From: Margaritifera margaritifera
Taxonomy: Eukaryota > Mollusca > Bivalvia > Unionida > Margaritiferidae
Direction: 5' to 3'
NCBI GenBank assembly: GCA_029931535.1
Contig: JAQPZY010000861.1
Coordinates: 248,001 to 312,000 of the forward strand
Length of the DNA: 64,000 nt
This document shows, in pieces, positions 23,712 to 32,879 of the stretch; the stretch's first letter is position 1, and every line of letters begins with the position of its first letter. The notes beneath the pieces are model-generated. The model ran no database searches, was not told where the DNA came from, and saw only the letters and a list, made by a program, of their open reading frames with translations. Both the position numbers and the translations under genes were made by a program.

Positions 23712-24300
23712 TTACATACTTGTCAAATATGCATATAATACTATAATAATCAAAATTACATAGGAAGATGTTTTATGAATTACACAAAATAAAGCAATAT
23801 AAATAATCTTTAAACGTGAGAGTGCGTCTGCAATCACATTTTCTCTTCCCCTGGTGTGTCTAATGTCAATGATGTATTCTTGCAGCATTAAACTCCATCT
23901 CATCAATCTTCGACTTTTATTTTTCATTTTGTTAATGAAAGTAAAGGGATTATAATCAATAAATACAACAATCGGAGAAAGAGCTGAAGTAATATACAGT
24001 TCAAAATGTTCCAAAGCCAATATAAAAGCAAACATTCCTTCTAAATTGTGGAATAATTGTTTGGTGCATATTTAGTTTTGTAGAAAAATAACACACTGGA
24101 TGAGCTACAGCATTTTTATCTTCTTGAATCAATACTCCACCAACCCCTACATCACTTGCATCAACAGACATTTTAAATGATTGACAGAAATTTGGTGCTG
24201 AAAGAACTGGTGCACTCTTTAGTATGGCTTCAATTTGTAAAAAAGATTCCTGTCATTTGTCAGACCAATGAAACTTGGATTTCTTACTCAAAAATTTGTC
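23712..24300 (-). pseudogene. RNase H domain of the Ty3-type pol
   Basis: RNase H removes the RNA template during reverse transcription. The first catalytic region appears as MSVDASDVGVGGVLIQED at about 24170-24117, followed by the expected AHPVCYFSTKLN. The remaining frame (24035-23712) includes FIDYNPFTFI, RRLMRWSLMLQEYIIDIRHT and ends ADALSRL, the usual end of the Ty3-type RNase H connection. A frameshift separates the two parts. No integrase follows; the polypurine tract is the next element. Confidence 0.85.
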
Positions 24301-24309
24301 AGAGGCTCA

Positions 24310-25025
24310 GCAATTATGGAAAACATTTCCAATAATATCCAGCCATACCCAAGAATCGCATCAGTTGCTTGTTACTACCAGGCACCGGGAATTCAGAGAT
24401 AACCTTGACCTTAGCCTCTATAGGTTTAACTTGATCTTGTCCCACAATATGTCCTAAAGATGTGACACAAGCACGGAAGAACTCACTTTTGACTAAATTA
24501 ATCGTCAGACTTGCATCACTGAGTCGATCGAAGAATTTCCAAATGGTTTCCAAATGATCTTCCCATGTGTCATTGCAGATGATGAGGTCATCGATGTACG
24601 CGTCACAATTATCTAGACCAGATGTTAACCTGTTCATAAGACGTTGGAATATTCCTGAAGAATTTGTCATTCCAAAAGACATCACTTTATACTGATAAAG
24701 CCCATCCGGGGATGCAGATGCCGAAATTTCTTTTTGAGTGGAATTTGACAGAATCCTTTTACAAGGAAAAAGTTGGTGACATATTTCGCATTTCCAATCT
24801 TGTCGATGCAATCATTCATTCTTGGAATTGGAAATCAGTCCGTTTTGGTGACACTGTTGACTTTTCTACAGTCAGTACACATGCGGAATGTATTATCTGG
24901 TTTAGGCACAAGAATACCTGGTGAACTCCAGTTACTTTAACTTGGTTCTATAAAATCATTCTCCAGTAAATACTGAATTTCCTTTTTCAAATATTCCTGT
25001 TTGAGAGGATTCATCCTGTAAGGAT
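24310..25025 (-). pseudogene. Reverse transcriptase domain of the Ty3-type pol
   Basis: RT begins near 25020 with HPYRMNPLKQEYLKKEIQYL and continues through WSSPGILVPKPDN and RMCTDCRKVNSVT, but with an in-frame stop near 24945 and another near 24833. The open part 24811-24314 carries the palm motif YIDD at 24598-24587, the fully preserved YxDD catalytic site, then the thumb region with LGHIVGQDQVKP and MRFLGMAGYY. The catalytic residues remain although the frame is broken. Confidence 0.9.
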
Positions 25026-25358
25026 GTTGTTTCACAGGTGTAGGATCTACGATGTCAACGTCATGATAGATTTTATTTATAATAGCTGTTTTAGTTCATT
25101 TCTTTCCTGTTGTTATAGTGTGAAAGTTTCTGGTCCAGATTGTTCAATATTTCTGAATTCTGAAGTTTTGTTAAACCAAAGTCATTACAGTCAGATTGCA
25201 TTCCATTGTTTACATCCTCACTGTGTGGAACAGGTACAACGGAAGTGATCGAGTAATTAACTGGGCTATCTCTGTCAAAATACCCTTTAACATATCTATC
25301 TGAGAAACTTGTTTCTGTTTCCGCCTCCCAGGAGTGTTATTGATATAATTTAAATCAT

Positions 25359-26469
25359 TTACTTTATTTTCGATTGCATATGGACCATACAATTAGCCCG
25401 AAGAGGATTTTGAGGCATGGGCAAGAGAGCCAGAACTCTTTCACCAAGCTTAAAACTCCTTCCCTGTGCATTTCTGTCATACCTTAATTTCATTTTTGAA
25501 TGAGTTCTTGCTACTTCACAAGCCTTTGACAACTTATATTTGAAATCAGAGACATGGTTAACAAGATTAATCTTTGAATCCTCATTTGAAAGAAGTTTCT
25601 GTTTCAATAATTTCAATGGTCCACAGACAGTATGTCCAAAAACCAGTTCAAAAGAACTAAAACCCAATGATTCTTGAACTGATTCCCTAACAGCAAACAA
25701 CAGCAAATAAACACCTTCATCCCATTCCTTTCCTGTATCAAAACAATATGACTGAATCATATTCCTCAAAGTTTGATGAAATCTTTCGAAAGCCCATTGA
25801 CTTGCAGGGTGATAGGAAAACGATTTCAACTGTTGGATGCCTAATTCATGCATAACTTGTTGGAAAATTCCAGACATAAAATTGGATCCTTGATCAGACT
25901 GGACAGATTTGGAAAGGCCATCAAGTGTAACAAAAATCTTTACCAAAGCTTTTACAATGATTTTAGTTTTAATATTTCTCAAAGGAATTGCCTCTGTAAA
26001 TCTTGTAGACGCACACATGATGGTCAACAAGTATTGGTTGCCTGACTTGATCTTAGGTAAGGAACCGACACAGTCTATCAGTATTCTGCTAAATGGTTCG
26101 TCAAATGCAGGAATAGGTTGCAGATGAAACTTAGGTATATTTTGATTGGGTTTTCTATCATTTGACAAGTGTGACAATATCTACAGTATTTAGAAACATC
26201 ACTTGTAAGTTTCGGCCAATAAAAAATTGATTCAAGATTTTGTGATAAGTCTTATTGACTCCTAAATGACCAGCCAAGGGAGGTTCATGGGCTAGACTAA
26301 GAATTTCCTGTCGATATGACATTGGAACGACAATATGATAGCTTACTGACCACTCGTCACCAGCTAGTATATCAGGTGATCTCCATTTTCTCATAAGGAC
26401 CCCATTTTTCACAAAAAAACAACCTGTGACTTGTGTGACTTCAGTTTCACTAATAACCCTCTGAAACAA
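25359..26469 (-). pseudogene. Integrase (H2C2 and rve core) of the Ty3-type pol
   Basis: Integrase inserts the DNA copy into the genome. The zinc-binding part is at 26469-26130: HLGVNKTYHKI supplies the two His, and CRYCHTC in another frame supplies the Cys pair, so one or two indels lie between. The core frame 26177-25359 starts in the link region and contains LIDCVGSLPKIKSG, then SDQGSNFMSGIF, then WAFERFHQTL; the spacing between the second Asp and the Glu is 35 residues, the canonical D,D-35-E arrangement. Its C-terminal part (RYDRNAQGRSFKLGERVLAL) matches the usual GPY-type approach. The position upstream of RT is the unusual feature. Confidence 0.9.
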
Positions 26470-26599
26470 ACAGATCTCAGGATCTTGTTCCTGTTCGAAA
26501 ACGAGTGATTGTCTTTTGTCACCCTGATTATACTAGAGAGAATCAGTAGTAAAAAGAGGATCACTGTGATCAATACCTATTGGTTGGTCAATACCAGTG

Positions 26600-27006
26600 T
26601 CAGCTAAGGAATAATTTCTTGATCAACGTCATTCTCAAGAGCTCTTTTGTCATAGCTCTGATAACTGCACACTCAGGATAGAAATCAGGGATTTCAATCT
26701 CAATAGGATCAACTCTTTGATCCAAACAGGGCTTGTCAGTTGCAAGTGGATTAACCACGGCCTTATCTCCGACTAGGTCATTGCCTAGTAACATATGGAT
26801 ACCTTCTATAGGTAAAGAAGTCACTGGCCCAACAGTCGCAAGTCCGGAAACTAAGTCTGATGCCAAATTGACTCAATAGAGAGGGACATTTACAAAGCCG
26901 CACTCTACTCCCTGAATAAATACACTTTCACTAGAAGAAGACTTCTCAGACAAAGGCAAAGTACCTGATAACAAAAGACTCTGAGAAGCTCCTGTGTCCA
27001 TTAATG
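26600..27006 (-). pseudogene. Aspartic protease of the Ty3-type element (N-terminus missing)
   Basis: The active-site motif LMDTGASQSLLL is read from 27006, with DTG at 26998-26990. An in-frame stop near 26875 interrupts the gene, which then continues as the 88-codon frame 26866-26600 containing GIHMLLGNDLVGDKAVV, the typical second half (Ile-Leu-Gly-x-Asp) of retroviral-type proteases. The codons just upstream of the DTG motif are replaced by LTR sequence, so the protein lost its start together with gag. Confidence 0.85.
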
Positions 27007-27047
27007 GACAAAGTTAAGCACACATTATAGATTCAATATACATAACA
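27003..27047 (-). repeat. 45-base 5' LTR stub fused to protease
   Basis: Element-sense tgttatgtatattgaatc and what follows matches the first 45 bases of the 3' LTR (23664-23620) with few differences. It then runs straight into the protease codons at tccattaatgga, a palindromic join, leaving no leader, primer binding site or gag. Confidence 0.85.
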
Positions 27048-27435
27048 TCTCTATAACTCAAATTACCCACACCAATCATACACCAAAAAGAAGGGAATTA
27101 AAAGTTATGTTAACGATACCTAAGATATACAAGGTCTGTTTTAAATAACCAGAATAACCAGTGAAGAAAACATGGTAAGTTCTTTTTCTTTAAAAATCAA
27201 ACCCTATGCAAAGTGAGAAACATTAGAGGGGAACCTATTGTCGGTCAGGGGTAGAGACAGTGGAAAGGGTGAAAATAACTCAAAAGTTTTAAATTCTACA
27301 TCCAGGAATCTTTATTCTTTAAAAAAAATATATAAAAAAATAAAAACTAAGAGTCGATGGAGTCTTCCATGTTGAGGATGTCCCTAAAGTTTCCTGGGAG
27401 ATAGAACAAGACTGTTCAGGAGTATTCAAGATATT
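27048..27435. other. No recognisable feature
   Basis: AT-rich spacer between the LTR element and the next LINE relic. No target duplication matching the left flank of 23005 was seen. Confidence 0.4.
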
Positions 27436-27439
27436 AGGC

Positions 27440-28840
27440 CTGTATTAATAGCTATAGGAGACAAAGACTTATGGGAAAGTCCACTCTCCGGTCATCCTGG
27501 ACTGGGACGGTATGGGGCTCTGTGGACTTCAGATCGTTTAAGAACAGCGAGAAAAGGATATGTGACAGAATACAGCGTTGTCTGACATCAACAGGACAGT
27601 TAAATGCTTGAGTGGTCTTCACACAAGCTTTAGCATTTTCATTGATAGCATTCAGCATAGTTAGCATTTTACTACTTATATTTTCATTATTCAATTTGTG
27701 GTACAACTGATTACGATCTGTGATATGAGAAACTTGTTCACATTCAACAAATAATGCATAAAATCAACCCCTCTGTTTTCTTAGGTGTTTACATATTAAA
27801 CTACTCAAAATAAATATCTGGAACTAAAGCCAGTTTGTTCTTTGCCCATAACATAGTTGTTGTTAACTCACGATACAATTCCTTTGTTCAAAATAGAAGT
27901 CAATATTTTAATCGACACTGGCAGAAAACTCAATCCTCTATAGTTTACAAGCATACTTATAACCCCATTTTTGTGAATAGGTGTAATTACGGCCGTTCTC
28001 CAGCATGTAGAAAAGTGACCAAGATCGAATAATTTACCAAATAGAGACACTAATATAGGTAATGCTATATTTTATGTCGCTTTGAAAAATCACTAGAAAG
28101 TTCATCAGTACCACCAGATTTACTAGATTGTAATCCTCAAAGAACTCGTTGCACTTCTTCAGTTATCCTATTGTCTAAAAGTTAATGATAATTGTCATTT
28201 GTCTGGTTAATTCTGAATGCTTGAGTAACTTTATGCCCTATATTGAATAGTTCCAAAAAGTACTGATACCACGTTGTGCTATTAACTTTGTATTTATAGT
28301 GGTTATCGGGCATTTAAATGTTTCCAAAATTATGTCCGTTTTTGATAAAGCAATTTGTAAATTGTCCTTTTCCTTCACTTTGTGTAATTCTCGTTTACGT
28401 CTGGTAGTATATTTATGAAAGGTCCTATAGTACTTATACAATGCCAACTTTTCATTCATATTAGCGAGTCGAAATTTCTTATGTGCATCAAGTGCACTAA
28501 GCTGCTAATTTATAGTCCATTCATTTAACAGAAGTTTCATCTCTAACCTTTTCCACCGTTACACTGATATTACTAACTTTTCTTCGAAGCGTTCACTATT
28601 TTGTTTGAGCTCTTCATTAGTTTTTTTTTCTTTCTCAGTTCCTTGATAATACTTTCAAAACGCTCAAATCGATAATTTAACCGTCTCACATGAGTATGAA
28701 TGTCGCTCCTGTGTTTGGACCATGTTTTCTGGTCCTCTAGGACTTTTATGTCGTTCTGGATGAAAGGCTATTTCAGGCAGACTGAGACTGAGATAATAGT
28801 AAGGACACCGTGTTCGTTTGCACAGCAGGTGACGTCGCTG
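27440..28840 (-). mobile_element. Third LINE relic (minus strand)
   Basis: Minus-strand non-LTR reverse transcriptase fragments occur in the proper order. A Lys/Glu-rich helical stretch is near 28745-28560 (LRKKKKTNEELKQNSERFEE). 28459-28238 holds a linker-type block. Near 28130 is SKSGGTDELSSDF, an RT-finger motif. 28050-27868 contains TCWRTAVITPIHKNG and NYRGLSFLPVS. 27706-27452 contains YHKLNNENISSKMLTML, then VDVRQRCILSHILFSLFLND, the motif before the palm. The catalytic DD segment is not seen, so the 3' part is lost or diverged. The clade is uncertain (a CR1- or RTE-like group is possible). Confidence 0.75.
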
Positions 28841-29011
28841 TTTGAATTACGTCGCTAGCACCTCTTAGCTGATACCATTACCAGGTCGTATTTCAACGTC
28901 GCCGATACTATGTTATCTCTCACTGTTGATTGCTCCATGGACCTGACCATCATACACGGTTGAGTTCTTGACGGTCTCCTGGGTCCAGTGGCGGCGCGAG
29001 GGTTCGAGACG

Positions 29012-29019
29012 CCCGGAGG
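29012..29019. repeat. Left target-site duplication of the MITE
   Basis: cccggagg, identical to 29200-29207. Confidence 0.9.
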
Positions 29020-29199
29020 CAGTGGCGTCACTAGGGGGGTGCGGGCCGCACCGGGTGACACCATCACAGGGGGGTGACACCAAAATGGAAAAATGCAAAT
29101 TCGACAGATGCAAAATGCAAATTCCCATGGGGGAAGTCTGGAGGGGGTGACACCATGAGTTTGCCGCACTGGGTGACACCAACCCTAGTGACGCCACTG
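29020..29199. mobile_element. 180 bp hAT-type MITE
   Basis: Perfect 17-base terminal inverted repeats cagtggcgtcactaggg are bounded by a perfect 8-base target duplication (cccggagg). The inner parts of the arms continue imperfectly (gtgcgggccgcaccgggtga versus the complement ggtgtcacccagtgcggc). Eight-base duplications and a CAGTGGCG start are typical of hAT. It encodes nothing; open frames across it are chance. Perfect ends and duplication mean it is one of the youngest insertions here. No transposase with matching ends is in the window: the hAT at 0.9-4.2 kb has different termini. Confidence 0.92.
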
Positions 29200-29207
29200 C
29201 CCGGAGG
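29200..29207. repeat. Right target-site duplication of the MITE
   Basis: cccggagg, identical to 29012-29019. Confidence 0.9.
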
Positions 29208-29865
29208 CAGTGTTCTTTAGTGGCGCCCCTACTTTGCTACAAAGAACAGTTTTTATGTCAGTTCCCACCCCCACCCCCAATATAAGTTTTGTGAAGAATT
29301 GCCTCCCGTTACACTAAAGTGAAGGTGAAATACTATGAAAATTTCAGCTAAAAAAATATAAAGAGCTTCCGACGGCGCCCCTTCGCCTGGCGCCTGGGGG
29401 AAATTGCCCCTCCCAATCCCAACCCCCCTCTACCCGTCCCAGGTCCTGGATTGGCTTCAGTTCCCTGCTGTACAAGAGGTGAAAATAACAAACAAGAACA
29501 CTGGATTTATGGCTAACACTATAACAAAGCACGTAATTGTATAACCCACGTCCAGTAAAGGTAACAAACAATGAATATACATGCACGCCTAATATGTGGA
29601 CAATGTAACAATACACCTTTCCTCAGATCAATATGATGTCATTCAGGTTTTTTCACACTGGAAATATGTTAACTGAATTCTCCAGTCTTCTACATAATCA
29701 AGATATTTGGTAATTTGATGAATCTTGACCAGAGTCACAACGTGTATACTCAACAGTTCATGTACCGAAAGTTCAATATTAAATATTAAAAGATGTTAAG
29801 ACAAAAACTTTAAAACTCCCCTCCCTCTCCATCTCTGAGTCAGTTTAATGTTATGTGTGATGGTA
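29208..29865. other. Unassigned, GC-richer flank of the MITE
   Basis: 28986-29460 is unusually GC-rich for the window and contains 'ccagtggcggcgcgagg' before the MITE and 'ggcgcccctactttg', 'gacggcgccccttcgcctgg' and 'gtcccaggtcctgga' after it. It may be an older non-autonomous element that the MITE entered, but I could not define its ends. Confidence 0.35.
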
Positions 29866-29928
29866 AATCGGTGTGTGCGTGTGTGTGTGTGTGGGGGGGG
29901 GTAGGTGTCTGTGTCATATTATTATTAA

Positions 29929-29968
<40 letters not shown>
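29866..29968 (+). repeat. (GT)n-G run and (ATT)n microsatellites
   Basis: GT run ending in nine to ten G bases at 29870-29901, then about fifteen ATT units at 29920-29968. Confidence 0.9.
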
Positions 29969-29970
<2 letters not shown>

Positions 29971-30059
29971 AAACAAATCAATACATTTTTGTTATTTTCA
30001 CTTACGTTTGGAATATTCTTGCTTTCAATTGCTTAGGGTAATGGGTTCTTCTGCTCCTT

Positions 30060-30300
30060 CTTTTTCAATCTCTTCCTTTTACTCTTCCTTCACTTTCGTT
30101 TGACGTTCTGGACACTTTAAAGACCAATGCCATTGCTCATGACACACACAACATTCGTCTTGGCTTTTCTCTCGGGACCTGGTTTCTCCATTCTTAGGAT
30201 AAGGGTTACTGTTGTTTAACGTTGTACACGTTCAGTTGCCAGGACCCTTTCTCTTGACATATATAAAACAGGTGTCTTCACTTTTGTGATCGTTTTGTGT
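30060..30300 (-). pseudogene. Gag-like zinc-knuckle relic (copy 2 of 3)
   Basis: Minus-strand DNA aligns to copies 1 and 3 by eye: 'gtgaagacacctgttttata' and 'gtcaagagaaaggg' match 'gtggcgatacctgttatgtc' and 'gtcaagagaaaagg' of copy 3, and 'ggagaaaccaggt' with 'aaaagccaagac' occurs in both. It preserves a complete second knuckle, CCVCHEQWHWSLKCPE, at about 30155-30110; the first knuckle is decayed. No open reading frame of useful length. Confidence 0.6.
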
Positions 30301-30594
30301 CAACATCCACTCATTCTATACTAAATAATTTGATCTCTCTCTCTCTCTCTTGTGTTATGAGCCTTGTGTAATTTCATGTGATATGGATGTTTTAACCATG
30401 TCAAGTATGTTAAATTTTATATGTATATATTTCTGAATGAACACTCTTTACTATGGCGTGAGCATTTTCAGTGGATATTCAGCGCTAAGGAATTAATTTG
30501 AGGAAATAAGATTCTTAACAAGCCGGAGCTATCTGGATGATTTTCAAGATGGCGGCTCAGGCAGGCTTGTGAAAACTTCTGAGCCGGCTATATC

Positions 30595-30622
30595 ATGTAT
30601 GTATGTATGTGTGTATGCATGT
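30595..30622 (+). repeat. Short (ATGT)n microsatellite
   Basis: About seven imperfect ATGT units, in the presumed 5' leader area of the following LINE. Confidence 0.75.
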
Positions 30623-30957
30623 ATCACGTATTTGGATAATGACTTGTTTTGGATAATTACTTGTTTTTTCTCAATAATATGAGCATCACATTTTATGAAC
30701 GGAATGTTAAATTTATGTAATTTTCATTCATATTGGACTTGGAATACGATGTCTTCGTGAGTATGGATCATTATACATGACTGTTTTGATCGAGCAAACC
30801 TATATGAGTAACACCTGAGTCATGGATTATGTCGATGTGGTGCACACCGTAACCATACCATAAACACCTATGTATATGTTCCCTTGTGATTGAACTTTAC
30901 ATTGACAATCGACAACAAACTTTTCATAACAGCCGATAACAAACGTCGAATGTCAAC

Positions 30958-32640
30958 ATGAACATTTGTGATTCTTGCCCAATGTCTGTGTCCGCAGGTG
31001 AGGATGCTAGCCCAAATGTTTTCAAGGAGCAACAGTTAGCACAGAGTGATTGTGAACGTGCATGTTCAAGCAATTATCAGAGTCATGATACAGAGCCCGC
31101 GAGCTTTGATTGGTATCCAGAAGAAGTAAGCTTGTACGCTAAGGTTTACAGGAGTCGTCCTAAGAATGAATTCATTAACAAGATTATACTTGATCTTCAT
31201 AATGATGAGGACAAAACTGAGGAGCTTAGGCAGTTGATTTTTGAGACTGTGATGGGTACAAAGGATTTCCCTCTTGGGGAGAATGCCGAGTTGAAGCGAC
31301 GCCTGCATACTCGTAGTGGAGTTTCGGTAGCGACCAAATTGGCGAGGGATATTCATGGTCTTGTATCATACTTGGAGGGTGAAGATCTACACATTATTAG
31401 CGACATGATTACTTCTTGGAAAGGAGCTATGAGTCAATCACATCATTCGCGAAAGTTAAGTCAGATTCAGAGTCAAAGCAGGACACCAAGTAAACCAACA
31501 CGGTCTATGTCGTTATCAGCGGTTTTGGCTGGGAATAGAGACGAACAATCCGTTTCCCTGTACCACTCTTCACAATGCCAGTCCGGGACAATGATTGAAG
31601 ATCTGAACAGGACAATCAGCTGTCTGCGAGCGGAACTTTCTATGCTTAAAGAAAATCATATAGAGTCGATTATAGATGATAGAATTACAAAACTGAACCA
31701 GTCTATCAATAAAATGTCATTAGGTTTAGAGAAAATAGAAACAAAGATAAGCAGCTGTCAAGTTCAAATTAGTAGCTTGCAGCATCCCGTTCTTGTGAAC
31801 AGTGTAAAAAGTTCAAACATTGTGGATAAAAATGGTGTTCAAATTGAGTCAGATAGGATACAGCCTATTTCCTTAAGTGTATTAGCAAGTACCTTTTGTG
31901 GTTCAAGTGGTGTACATGTGAACCAAAAACCAAATATGTCTCAGGGCTCAGCTCTGGGTACAGCCGAGCCATACTTATATGTTATCAATATAAATAACGG
32001 TTCTCATGTACCTAACATTGATCCTAACGGTAAGGTGATCCCAAAGACATACCGCAATGCAGTCACTGATCAAGATAACTTTCGAACATATCATAATGTG
32101 GATGTAGTGGGAGATGTTACTCCAATAGCAGTGTCAGACAGTGTCCAGGGCTCAGGTAGTAATAGGCCAAACATTCATGCCCAGAGTTCAGGTAGAAACG
32201 GTGTTGTTGGTTCAGCTAGTAGCTCCAATAAGAATCACGAATTCAAAAGGTGAAATGGTCAAAAGACAGCTATATATGTATGATAATAGCAATGGTAAGA
32301 ACCATATTAATGATGTTGATCTGGTGGGTGATGATGTTGATGTTGATGATGTAGAAAATGATGATACCGATGGTTTCATTTGAGTTTCTAGAATACGATC
32401 CAAAAGGTTCTATGTTGGAAACATTGATCCATCAGTAGATGAGAAAACAATTCACAAGTTTCTTGTGAAACGTGGCTTCAAACCCACGTTCATAAGAATT
32501 ATGAAAAGCAAAAGACCGGGTTCCTTATCTGCAAGAATAAATGTGAATAGCTCTTCGGATCTGAGGAAAATCTCGGATAAGTCATTTTGGCCCAAAGCGG
32601 TTAATTGCAGACGTTGGTTAACAAATAAACAATGGCACAC
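30958..32640 (+). pseudogene. LINE ORF1 (coiled coil plus RRM-like region)
   Basis: Open from MNICDSCPMSVSAGED at 30958 for 431 codons. Residues about 1-150 are a globular acidic region. About 155-200 is Ser/Arg/Gln-rich. About 205-270 has heptad-like spacing (LNRTISCLRAELSMLKENH) consistent with a coiled coil for trimerisation, as in other LINE ORF1 proteins. A frameshift near 32200-32250 moves coding into the frame that ends with an acidic Asp/Val run (32290-32380). After a stop at 32381 an RRM-like block follows: RFYVGNIDPSVDEKTIHKFL at about 32401-32460. ORF1 would coat element RNA. An unrelated host gene is less likely because ORF2 follows 40 bases later on the same strand. Confidence 0.7.
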
Positions 32641-32680
32641 TGATGTTGATTACAGGGAAGAATCAGTTGAGTAAGAAATC

Positions 32681-32813
32681 ATGCAGGTCTTCTTTTTACT
32701 AGTCATTTGGTGGGTTCTGTCCAGCTTAAAGATGGTTGGGTTGAATCTTAATATTCTAGCATGGAATGTCACAGGTATTATGTCGAACGCCCTTTATCTT
32801 AGTTATTATCAAT

Positions 32814-32879
<66 letters not shown>

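Larger units (their letters stand above)
23005..27047 (-). mobile_element. Ty3-type LTR retrotransposon with integrase upstream of RT (Gmr1-like order), 5'-deleted
   Basis: Read on the minus strand: a 45-base 5' LTR stub (27047-27003), protease (to about 26600), zinc-binding H2C2 and integrase (26469-25359), reverse transcriptase (25020-24310), RNase H (to about 23800), polypurine tract and a 660 bp 3' LTR (23664-23005). In ordinary Ty3/gypsy elements integrase follows RNase H; here it precedes RT and RNase H is last, directly before the polypurine tract. That is the order known for the Gmr1 group. The rest of the 5' LTR, primer binding site and gag are missing. Frames are broken in several places, yet many catalytic residues survive. 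No target duplication was found. Confidence 0.9.

Noticed and set aside
23712..26469. Ty1/copia element, suggested by integrase upstream of RT
   Set aside because: RT, RNase H end (ADALSR), H2C2 spacing and LTR ends are of Ty3 type, so the Gmr1-like order is the better explanation.
28968..29197. Open frames on both strands over the MITE
   Set aside because: The MITE is non-coding and its inverted ends generate chance open frames in GC-rich DNA.
30958..32253. 431-codon frame as a host gene
   Set aside because: It is followed 40 bases after its broken tail by a LINE endonuclease and RT on the same strand, and has the coiled-coil layout of LINE ORF1 proteins.
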